Part shown: positions 34,955-42,957 of the stretch, piece after piece
How positions within the stretch are numbered: the first letter of the stretch is position 1
How the letters are laid out: each line of letters begins with the position of its first letter
Assembly (NCBI GenBank): GCA_937139485.1
Contig: CAKZQD010000102.1
Span: 1-42,957, forward strand
DNA from: an uncultured Bacteroidota bacterium
GTDB lineage: Bacteria; Bacteroidota; Bacteroidia; Chitinophagales; UBA8649
DNA length: 42,957 bases
Direction of reading: 5' to 3'
Notes under the pieces: generated by a model
Databases searched by the model: none
What the model was told of the DNA's origin: nothing
What the model saw: only the letters and a program-made list of their open reading frames with translations
Position numbers and translations under genes: made by a program

Positions 34955-37726
34955 TCACAGAGCCAATATCTTTTTCACTTCTTTTTTTACAGCATTTTGC
35001 TTTAACATTGTCTCTAAATTTTCTTTAATTTTAAAAGGAATTTCAGTTTGTGTTTTATTGATAATTTCATAATAGAAATGAAGTATATTTTTAAAACTTT
35101 TAGGCAAATTTTCAGGGTTTATTTTTGTCAAAATTTCTTGAAGTGTTTGGTGTAAAACATCATTATATGTTCCGCCCATTTGGTTGAGCTGTTCAAACTG
35201 TTCACTCACTCTTTTTATAGGAAAAGGATGATGTTCATTGCTTAACATTTGGCTTACATACTTTGTAAATAAATTCAAATCTAAGTATTTTCTTTCTATC
35301 AATTCCAATAGCCATTCTAAAGCGGTACTTCTTACTGTTGTGTTTCCTGCAAAAAGACTCAAACACAAAAACATCATTCCGTTTTGTGCTAACGGCAAAG
35401 GGTTTTTAATACTTTCTAGAAGCGTAGCCATAGTAGATTTCGATTCTCTTGCTTCCATTTCAGATAAGTAATTATAGTTTTTTAAAATCAAAGAAAGATA
35501 TAAAGGCTCTAAGTAATATCCGTTTTTTAAAAACCAATGCGAAGCATCTGCAATAATAAATTCATAATTTAATAAATAGTAAGCAAAGTGATTTACCTCA
35601 ACTTTTTTCTCATAGTCATTAGTGAAATCTATTTCAAAATCTATTTTTGCCCATTTATAGCTACTGCTATCAGAATATCGCATTCCAAATTTAAAAATAT
35701 CTTTAGTTTTAGCTGTCCACCAATCGGCTTTTTTTGTTAAGAAAAAATCTATGGCTTGCGTGCTTTTATCTTGGTTTTTGATAATAAATGCAGCGAACCA
35801 AATATTTTCTAATTGCTTTATTTTTTTAGGATTAAAACTTGTTTTTTCATCTAAAATATAACTTAAAACATCTCTGTATTCCGACTTATATTCTTTCGCT
35901 TTTTTATATTTAGACCATTTATTTAATCTGCAAATTGCTAAATTAAAATCAGATTCGTTTATAGCGATTTTGTTTTGCTCATAAACATAAAGTCTTTCAA
36001 AAAACACATCAATATCTATATAGCCATTGGTGTGTGTTGGTGTGCTGAGTAGCGTTGCTTTTTCTTTATTACGTATTTTTTGAGCTACAAAGTTTAATGT
36101 ACCCAAAAGTTTATAAAAACCTAAAAACCTTGTTTTGGTGTAGTCGTGTAAATACTTTCCTGTGCCTTTTTTTGTGGTCCAATTAGTAATTTCTTCTGCT
36201 ATTGTTAATTCCTTATCATCTAACCAAATACACATTATTTTAGCTACAAATATATGATGCACACCTTCCCTTGCAGTAGCTTCTATATGCATACTTTCGG
36301 TCATTCTTCTTGCCATTTTTAAGGCAGAACCTAATGCTTTTTTCTGTGTGTCTTTTATGTGGTAAAACCTTAAAAGCGCTTCTAGAAACAATTCATAATC
36401 TAATGCATCTTGACTTTTTAAAACTTTAGAACACAGAAAAATAAAGTCTTCTTCTTTTTCAATATAATTTAGTTTTTCTAAATTTTGAATGGGTTCTGGT
36501 GTGTATTTTTCTTGTACATAAGTTTCATAAGCATTTTCCAACTCTAAATTTTCTCCAGAAAGCAAAAAAGCTAAAGCAGATTTTGTTTCGCTATGCATTG
36601 TGCTTATAAACGGATCTAAAGCATCGCTAATTTCTTCATTTTTTGTTTTTAAAAGGCTAAATATTTTCACCGCTTCTGCTTGAATACTATTTTCTTCTTG
36701 CAAAAAAATAGGCGCTAAGTTTAGACAGGTTTTTTCTAGTTTTTTATCATCTTTTTTCAGTTTTTTATACAACATTCCTAAAGCTAATTTTAAACCACCA
36801 TTAAATTTTTTACGATAAACTATTCCATCTAATGAGTCTATAAAAAAAGACCAATCAAAAGTTTTTTCAGTAGAAATTTGTTTGAGTATTTTTAAACTAT
36901 AGTTACTAACCAAATTGACATCATTATGCAATAATTCTATAAGCTGTGCTTGGCAAGCTAGGTTTTCTTCTTTCGTAAACTTGAGTCTGTCGTATACATT
37001 TTTTACCCAAGACTGAGTGCTTTGCTTTAAAGTAGGATTGTTAAAAGCTTCAAATATTTTTTGTTGCACTTTTGCTTTATCTAAAGTATTTTCTTTTACT
37101 AAATGTAAAATAATAGCACCAATATTTAAGTCCCGTTCTAAATAAAAAGCGCCATCTACTTTCAGTTCCATTTCAAAAACTGCCATTAAAATATCTAAGG
37201 TAAAATCATCTTTAGGGAAAATTTTGTCTAGCTTTTTTGCATATTCAGCATTTAACTCACCTTTAAAATGACCACCGTGCCAAACATTAAAACGAATTAA
37301 ACAAGCTATAAATATTTGCCTATCAAAAGGAACTTTTCCTTTTTCATACAAAGCTTTAATAACGGTATATGGAATTCTAGTCAAAAAACTTTCAGGACTA
37401 GCTATGTCTGCTTTTATTTCTTTGTATCTTTTTTCAGGTTTTTCTAAATCGTAAAAAGATAGAATTTCACTTAATTCAATTTCACTTAATTTTTCTAGTT
37501 CTAAACCAATTTCTTTTAAATCTAATACAGATTGACAACTTAACCTTACTAAAGAAAGCATTGTTCTTTGAATAGAGGAAATAGTATTCGTTTCTTTACT
37601 ATATGCTTTTTCATATTCAAAAAGTAAATTTCTATCTTGCCAACTAAAACTAAAAATCCATTTAGAAATTCCTTTTATCTCTTCTTTTGCTAATTTTTCT
37701 TCAAACTTTTTTACAATGTCACTCAT
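34955..37726 (-). CDS. Large (923 aa) alpha-helical repeat-type protein, possibly DUF6493-like
   Basis: Mostly helical, no signal peptide; overlaps the SWIM gene by 4 nt (ATGA). Confidence 0.6.
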   Translation of the reverse strand: MSDIVKKFEEKLAKEEIKGISKWIFSFSWQDRNLLFEYEKAYSKETNTISSIQRTMLSLVRLSCQSVLDLKEIGLELEKLSEIELSEILSFYDLEKPEKRYKEIKADIASPESFLTRIPYTVIKALYEKGKVPFDRQIFIACLIRFNVWHGGHFKGELNAEYAKKLDKIFPKDDFTLDILMAVFEMELKVDGAFYLERDLNIGAIILHLVKENTLDKAKVQQKIFEAFNNPTLKQSTQSWVKNVYDRLKFTKEENLACQAQLIELLHNDVNLVSNYSLKILKQISTEKTFDWSFFIDSLDGIVYRKKFNGGLKLALGMLYKKLKKDDKKLEKTCLNLAPIFLQEENSIQAEAVKIFSLLKTKNEEISDALDPFISTMHSETKSALAFLLSGENLELENAYETYVQEKYTPEPIQNLEKLNYIEKEEDFIFLCSKVLKSQDALDYELFLEALLRFYHIKDTQKKALGSALKMARRMTESMHIEATAREGVHHIFVAKIMCIWLDDKELTIAEEITNWTTKKGTGKYLHDYTKTRFLGFYKLLGTLNFVAQKIRNKEKATLLSTPTHTNGYIDIDVFFERLYVYEQNKIAINESDFNLAICRLNKWSKYKKAKEYKSEYRDVLSYILDEKTSFNPKKIKQLENIWFAAFIIKNQDKSTQAIDFFLTKKADWWTAKTKDIFKFGMRYSDSSSYKWAKIDFEIDFTNDYEKKVEVNHFAYYLLNYEFIIADASHWFLKNGYYLEPLYLSLILKNYNYLSEMEARESKSTMATLLESIKNPLPLAQNGMMFLCLSLFAGNTTVRSTALEWLLELIERKYLDLNLFTKYVSQMLSNEHHPFPIKRVSEQFEQLNQMGGTYNDVLHQTLQEILTKINPENLPKSFKNILHFYYEIINKTQTEIPFKIKENLETMLKQNAVKKEVKKILAL

Positions 37727-39081
37727 AATTCTAATTCTTCTATTATTTTTTCTATTTCTGACTGTTCTTTATTTTTTAGAATTTTTCCTACCAAAATATG
37801 TTTACAATCTCCTCTGTTATTTTGATGGCTTGCATACCAAGTGCAAGTACATTTCGAGTCATTTTTTGATAGTACTATTTTATGAAAATGACCGCTTCCT
37901 TTTACTTCAATTTCCTTGTTTTTAAGCAACCATTTATAGTCGCCTTTTTTTATAATTTTTAGTGCATTTTTATATCTAGGATTCAGGCTTTCTATTCTAC
38001 TCATTTTAAAAGGCAACTTTCTATAATAGTAAACTTGGTCTGTAAGGTCAAAGCCCAATAAACCCATAGAAGCCAATCTTGTAGCTACGTTTTTAAAGTC
38101 TTGCTCAGATAAATCTTTTAGAAATTTATCTTTTAAACTAAATTCTTCATTGATTTTAGCAAAATTATCTAGTTGGTCTAGCCAAGCTTCAGGAACATCT
38201 TCAATTAAATTGCTCAATGCACTTCCTTCGCCCGAAAAACCTCTCCAAAAACTTCTAGAAAGCATCAAAGTAAAACGCATATTTTTCATCTGAAACTGAA
38301 ATGCTGTTGCGTTTTCAGATTTCATATCATAAATAGTTAATGAATCTGCTAAATTTGCTAAACCTTCAAGCAGTCTTAACCTGTGCACACCGCCAATACA
38401 AATACTTTTGTTTGATTTCACAGGCGATAAATTTGGTCTGTTTGCTCTAAGACTTAAAAAATAATCGTCATTGATACTTCCTTTTGGAATGCTTCTAAAA
38501 AGTAATTGTATTTGTAGTTTATTGAAATGTAAAGTTGGTTTCATTTCTGAAGCCAAAACCTGAACAGTTGCCATTCCTTTTATCCATCTTAGAGGTAAAG
38601 AAACTTTCTTTTCTACCACACTTTTATTGTCTTTTTGGAGAACGAATTCTTTTTTCCCGATAGAAAAAAATACTTCTTCATTTTTTCTAATTTTGCTTAA
38701 TGCAGAAATCATTTCGGTGTTAAAATCTACATTAGTAGTTCCTTGTTGTAAAAACTCGCCATCTAATGCTTCAGGCAGTAAATCTACTTTTGCATAAACG
38801 CTACAGCAAGAAGAAAAAGCTTCTAGTCGCAGTTTATTTCCGCCTGCTGTAATTACAGGATCTCTAAGCGAACTGCCCAAAGGCATAAAATTTGCCGATA
38901 CCACTTTAGAAAGCGTTAATAAACTTCTAGCAACTAAATAAGGGTTTTTAAGTTTGCCCCAAAAAAAACAAGGCATTGCTTTTTCGGAATATTGTTCATT
39001 GAAATGAGAGAGGAATAGCCTACTTTCTTCTGCTGTTTTTTCTAAACTTGAAGCTTGTGCGTATTGATATGAAACATCCAT
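37723..39081 (-). CDS. SWIM zinc-finger protein
   Basis: CxCx(n)CxH as CTCTWYASHQNNRGDCKH near the C-terminus. Confidence 0.85.
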   Translation of the reverse strand: MDVSYQYAQASSLEKTAEESRLFLSHFNEQYSEKAMPCFFWGKLKNPYLVARSLLTLSKVVSANFMPLGSSLRDPVITAGGNKLRLEAFSSCCSVYAKVDLLPEALDGEFLQQGTTNVDFNTEMISALSKIRKNEEVFFSIGKKEFVLQKDNKSVVEKKVSLPLRWIKGMATVQVLASEMKPTLHFNKLQIQLLFRSIPKGSINDDYFLSLRANRPNLSPVKSNKSICIGGVHRLRLLEGLANLADSLTIYDMKSENATAFQFQMKNMRFTLMLSRSFWRGFSGEGSALSNLIEDVPEAWLDQLDNFAKINEEFSLKDKFLKDLSEQDFKNVATRLASMGLLGFDLTDQVYYYRKLPFKMSRIESLNPRYKNALKIIKKGDYKWLLKNKEIEVKGSGHFHKIVLSKNDSKCTCTWYASHQNNRGDCKHILVGKILKNKEQSEIEKIIEELEL

Positions 39082-39163
39082 AATTTTAGTTTGATATATT
39101 CTGTTAATATAGGTTTTATACTAGCAACAAATTTTTTTAATAGTTTTAATTTGAATCATCTTA

Positions 39164-39814
39164 TTACTTTCTGTTCAAATCAGATATCAATAAAGGGTTT
39201 TCTTTTTTTAACCTATCCAGCAACTTTTTAGTTTCTGTAGTTTTAGGGTTTTGTTTCAATTGTTCATATTCTTTTGTAGTAATACCTACCATTTGTAAAA
39301 ACTGAACTTTGCCATTTGGTGTTTTTATTGTACCCATTTCTGGGTCTTCAACAAATGCAATTGCTGTAATATCGGTCTCTGTGTTTAATCTAATAGGACC
39401 ATTTGCAGGAATAAAATGATACTCTTCAAACCATTTTTTACTTGAAAAAACATATTTAGCAAGATTTTGCATTAAAGAAATTACCCATTTTGGCTCTTCT
39501 GTATCTCCATCGAATGGAATGAGTCTAAATGTAAATTCAAATCCCCAGCCACTATAATCTTCTTCACAGTTTTTCAAATCATAGTATAAACTTGACATTC
39601 CATAAGATACAAAATGGTAGTGCTCTTTTTGATTTTTGCTTTTATAAATACTTACGCCATCTAAAGGGTCTTCACCACCAAGCATATATTTTATTAGAGT
39701 TCCATAGTGTTTAGGTTCTTGGTTTGGGTACAATTTCGCTAAAGATTTATCTATACTAAACCAACCAACGGCTTCATCTTCTACAAATTTATTTTTATAC
39801 TCTTCTTTTTTCAT
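39164..39814 (-). CDS. Suppressor-of-fused (SUFU) domain protein
   Basis: EPKHYGTLIKYMLGGEDPLDGVSIYKS...HYHFVSYGMSSLYYD...SGWGFEFTFRL. Confidence 0.85.
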   Translation of the reverse strand: MKKEEYKNKFVEDEAVGWFSIDKSLAKLYPNQEPKHYGTLIKYMLGGEDPLDGVSIYKSKNQKEHYHFVSYGMSSLYYDLKNCEEDYSGWGFEFTFRLIPFDGDTEEPKWVISLMQNLAKYVFSSKKWFEEYHFIPANGPIRLNTETDITAIAFVEDPEMGTIKTPNGKVQFLQMVGITTKEYEQLKQNPKTTETKKLLDRLKKENPLLISDLNRK

Positions 39815-39841
39815 TATTATAATACCTTTTTAACAAATTTG

Positions 39842-40639
39842 TTAGTGCTCTAATTTTAAAGAATCACCTTCTAAAAAAATAGCTTTTGATTGTGTGATCT
39901 TAATTTTTTGTTCAGCAGAAAAACCAATAGTTTCTCCATCTTTTAAGAATACATTTGACCCAATGACATAATCTAAAATTTGAAGCAAAAATTCATATAA
40001 ATCGTTACTGCTTAGAGAACTTTCTATTACTTCTATTTCAGTTTTATTAAATGCCTCCAAACCATAAGTATAAACACTGTTAGTTTTTTCATTGTTTACA
40101 ATACCTATGTATACCCATAATTGAATAGGCAACATATCTTCTTTTAAAAAATCAGCAAAATCAAGGTATAATGCTTTAGGCAATAAAAGTGTTTGATTTC
40201 CTTTGTAAATACCAAGCGAATTTGTGGTTGTACGCAAGATAGAAGCATTTAACTTAGTGAAGATTTTAAATCTTTCTACCACATCAGTTTCGCTAGCCAA
40301 TACTGATACAATGGCATGATTGGTCATTGTTTTTAAATCTTCTGAAGCTTCTTTCCATAAATAATTATAAGCATAAATATCTTCTAATTCTTCTTTTGGT
40401 AAAGGAACCGGCATTATGGCAACTGCCACAGATTCACCATTTATATCAAATGTAGCTACTTCATCATTACCAGACACTTCGCTAATGTCTAAATGCCAGT
40501 AAGTTTTTAAATCATTAATTAATGCATCTAACGAAAATTTTTCGTTGGAGTTAAACATTGGCATCGAGAGCAATAAGTTATTTTGTTTTGGTACTTCTGG
40601 TTTGCTGTCTTTCTTTTTAAATAGGTCAAAAAATCCCAT
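39842..40639 (-). CDS. DUF4261-like protein
   Basis: LLLSMPMFNSNEKFSLDALINDLKTYW...VAVAIMPVPLPKEELE...TNHAIVSVLA; family call from memory. Confidence 0.6.
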   Translation of the reverse strand: MGFFDLFKKKDSKPEVPKQNNLLLSMPMFNSNEKFSLDALINDLKTYWHLDISEVSGNDEVATFDINGESVAVAIMPVPLPKEELEDIYAYNYLWKEASEDLKTMTNHAIVSVLASETDVVERFKIFTKLNASILRTTTNSLGIYKGNQTLLLPKALYLDFADFLKEDMLPIQLWVYIGIVNNEKTNSVYTYGLEAFNKTEIEVIESSLSSNDLYEFLLQILDYVIGSNVFLKDGETIGFSAEQKIKITQSKAIFLEGDSLKLEH

Positions 40640-40835
40640 AATATTGTTTTAGTTTTTCTTAATTTTTTTGTGCACTTATTCTTTAGTCTCATTCTTATTA
40701 AAATTGGCAATAAAGCCAACCAAGATTCAATTCTTTTGAAGATAAAAATAGCAATAATGTGTATTCTTTTGTTTTTAATTGATATTTACTAGAATACATT
40801 TGATAATTGGTCTGCAATAACTAAGAATAAAAAAT

Positions 40836-42056
40836 TTAATACGAATACCGCAACCTCAAATTCACAGAATTACCCAAATTTTTATACACTCGTTGTTGGG
40901 CAAAGAAAGTCTGAACCGTCATATCTATATCCCAATTTTCTTTGATGGAATAACTAACTGTTGGTATTATCATCCATAAATGAACACCTGTACCATAAAC
41001 AGAAACCAAACTCACATTCCAAGCTGGTCCAAAGGCTTTGGAAACTTGACCCATAAAAGTATATTTGGTTGGCATTAAGTTTTTGGCAGAAATTTCTTGA
41101 CCAAACAAATTTAATAATGAAAAGCCACTAATATATTTTGAAACACCTTCGCTATTGTACAAAAAACCAACATTGGCATAGTAACCGTCTTTAAAAGAAT
41201 AATCTAAACCAAGTGTTCCTGTAAATACACCTCTAGATTTTGAAAAACGTCTTCTATTGTGAAAATAAGTTGCTTCTCCTTTAAAACCTGCATCTTTTAT
41301 ATTTCCAGCCCAACCCAAACCTAATGCTAAATCTGTGTTGTAGTTTCCACCTAATATTTGAAAATCATAATTCCACTTGTTGAATTTATACATTAAAGCT
41401 ATAATAGATTCGTCAAGCGTTTTTTCTGGTTGGTAAGCAAATTCTATGCTTGAAGAAAAGTTTGGAAAGTAACTAATTCTTACGGCATCGGTTCCTGGTC
41501 TTTCTTCATAGTCGAAGTCTAAAAAGTTGTAGGCGTTAAACAAATCGTTAGGGTTCCAAAGGTTTGAAATTCCCCAATTGATTCTTTGTCGTCCTAATTT
41601 TACATCAAATTTCCCTTTATAGAAATTTACAAATAATCTATCTATTGTAGTATTTAAAATAAAAGCTTTTTGGTTTACAATATTCCAAGACATATCTATA
41701 ATTCCATTGTCTTTGTCTATTTGTTGAGCATACAATGGGTTCAGCTTCATTGTTTCGCCATAAAAAGCACGGTTTCTAATTCCTGCTTGTATTTCGAAGT
41801 GATTTCCTAAATATGCTTTTAAGTTTATTCTATTGTGCAATAAATTATCGTTCAATAAATCGTCTGCATTGGTAAATGAAGAGGTATTCAAATACTTTAC
41901 ATAACCAGAAACGTCTATAATATCTTTAAACTTCTTTTTTGTTTTAGCTTTTTCTTTTTGGCTATACAAACTCATTGGTAAAGCAAAAAGTAATATAAAA
42001 ATAAATGTTTTTTGTTGCGTGAAGACACGAAACAAGGTGTTTTTACTTCTTTTCAT
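40836..42056 (-). CDS. Outer-membrane beta-barrel (porin-like) protein
   Basis: Signal peptide MKRSKNTLF...LFALPMSLYSQ; DVKLGRQRINWGISNLWNPNDLFNAYNF; terminal LRLRYSY. Overlaps the ABC gene end slightly. Confidence 0.8.
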   Translation of the reverse strand: MKRSKNTLFRVFTQQKTFIFILLFALPMSLYSQKEKAKTKKKFKDIIDVSGYVKYLNTSSFTNADDLLNDNLLHNRINLKAYLGNHFEIQAGIRNRAFYGETMKLNPLYAQQIDKDNGIIDMSWNIVNQKAFILNTTIDRLFVNFYKGKFDVKLGRQRINWGISNLWNPNDLFNAYNFLDFDYEERPGTDAVRISYFPNFSSSIEFAYQPEKTLDESIIALMYKFNKWNYDFQILGGNYNTDLALGLGWAGNIKDAGFKGEATYFHNRRRFSKSRGVFTGTLGLDYSFKDGYYANVGFLYNSEGVSKYISGFSLLNLFGQEISAKNLMPTKYTFMGQVSKAFGPAWNVSLVSVYGTGVHLWMIIPTVSYSIKENWDIDMTVQTFFAQQRVYKNLGNSVNLRLRYSY

Positions 42057-42723
42057 CAGAAACAACTTTTCCATCTACTAAAGTTATAACTCTTGTTGCT
42101 CTATCTATAACTCGCTGATCGTGAGTAGAAAATATAAAGGTAATACCTTCTTCTTCGTTTAGTTTTTTCATTAAATCTAAAAGATTTTCTGCTGTTTTAG
42201 AGTCTAAGTTTGCTGTTGGTTCGTCTGCTAAAATAAATTTAGGCTTTGAAGCTAAAGCTCTTGCTACAGCTACACGTTGCTGCTGCCCTCCACTTAATTG
42301 TGCTGGTCTTTTATGTTCTTGACCTTCCAAACCTACTTCTGCCAAAAGATCTTTTACTCTTTGATTTCGTTCTGCTTCTGGTTTGTTTTGAAGCAACATG
42401 ATAAACTCTGTATTTTCTTGAGCAGATAGTACTGGTATTAGATTATAACTTTGGAATACAAAACCGATATTCTTTAGTCTAAAATCTATCATTTCATTGT
42501 CTGATAAGTTTTTTAAAGTTGTTCCGCCAACAGAAATTTCTCCAGATGTTGGTCTGTCTAAGCCACCAACCATATTTAAAAAAGTTGTTTTTCCAGAACC
42601 TGAAGGGCCGACAACGGCTGTAAACTCATTGTCTTCAAAATCTATGCTTACATCATTTACTGCTTTTACAGGAACTACGCCTTCATATACTTTTGTTAAA
42701 TTTTTTGCTTCTATTACTTTCAT
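42043..42723 (-). CDS. ABC transporter ATP-binding protein, LolD/MacB type
   Basis: Walker A GPSGSGKT, signature LSGGQQQR, Walker B FILADEP. Confidence 0.95.
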   Translation of the reverse strand: MKVIEAKNLTKVYEGVVPVKAVNDVSIDFEDNEFTAVVGPSGSGKTTFLNMVGGLDRPTSGEISVGGTTLKNLSDNEMIDFRLKNIGFVFQSYNLIPVLSAQENTEFIMLLQNKPEAERNQRVKDLLAEVGLEGQEHKRPAQLSGGQQQRVAVARALASKPKFILADEPTANLDSKTAENLLDLMKKLNEEEGITFIFSTHDQRVIDRATRVITLVDGKVVSDEKK

Positions 42724-42725
42724 GT

Positions 42726-42789
42726 TTTAATGCTTTAATGCTTCAATGCTTCAATGACTCAATGATTCAAGGAGAGAATGAGAGAATGG
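42726..42789. repeat. 8-bp degenerate tandem repeat (8 units) directly upstream of ABC gene
   Basis: TTTAATGC TTTAATGC TTCAATGC TTCAATGA CTCAATGA TTCAAGGA GAGAATGA GAGAATGG. Confidence 0.85.
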
Positions 42790-42871
42790 ATCACTTCTGC
42801 AATTTTATAATTATTTTATAACCATTTAAGGCTTGTTAGTTTGTTTTTTTGTTTAATGCCTGTCGGGAAGT

Positions 42872-42957
42872 TTACCAGTCATTAATACCAAGTATTGGAG
42901 ACGCTAGCAATAATAAGCCTGTCAAAAACTCTTTCATTGAAATATCTTCTATTGTAT
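42872..42957 (-). CDS. Possible partial ORF running off the window edge
   Basis: Minus strand reads ..TIEDISMKEFLTGLLLLASPILGINDW* and stays open to the edge. Confidence 0.25.
   Translation of the reverse strand, partial: TIEDISMKEFLTGLLLLASPILGINDW

Noticed and set aside
42853-42885. TTAATGCCTG / CAGTCATTAA inverted repeat
   Set aside because: Near a possible partial ORF end, but weak, AT-rich and without a T-tract; not enough for a terminator call.

Overview
This is an AT-rich Bacteroidota chromosomal window of about 43 kb. The phylum call rests on type IX secretion (T9SS) sorting domains, TAnnTTTG promoter boxes and gene content. Housekeeping genes include dusB, cdsA, pgsA, rfbA, galE, metK, a DUF349 gene, a CvfB-like gene and a LolD-type ABC ATPase. 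Between them lie surface and accessory blocks. Three consecutive T9SS-cargo genes occupy 10.4-17.8 kb. A GH16-like secreted protein is divergent from a small XRE regulator. There is a lipoprotein run and a 32-41 kb accessory stretch (Fic, S66, a large repeat protein plus SWIM zinc finger pair, SUFU, DUF4261-like). The observations I rate highest are: (1) an 8-bp tandem repeat inside the signal-peptide codons of the 1582-aa T9SS protein, where gain or loss of one unit gives an immediate stop, so it is a candidate phase-variable switch; (2) a perfect 22-bp palindrome in the GH16/XRE divergent promoter; (3) a ~175-bp MITE-like hairpin with TIRs and TTAA flanks; (4) a Fic protein whose catalytic His is replaced by Gln; (5) a SWIM/large-protein/SUFU/DUF4261 cluster that may be a conflict or immunity module; (6) a 121-bp direct duplication that includes the 3' end of galE. 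I saw no rRNA, tRNA or CRISPR array. All family calls come from reading motifs by eye, with no database search.
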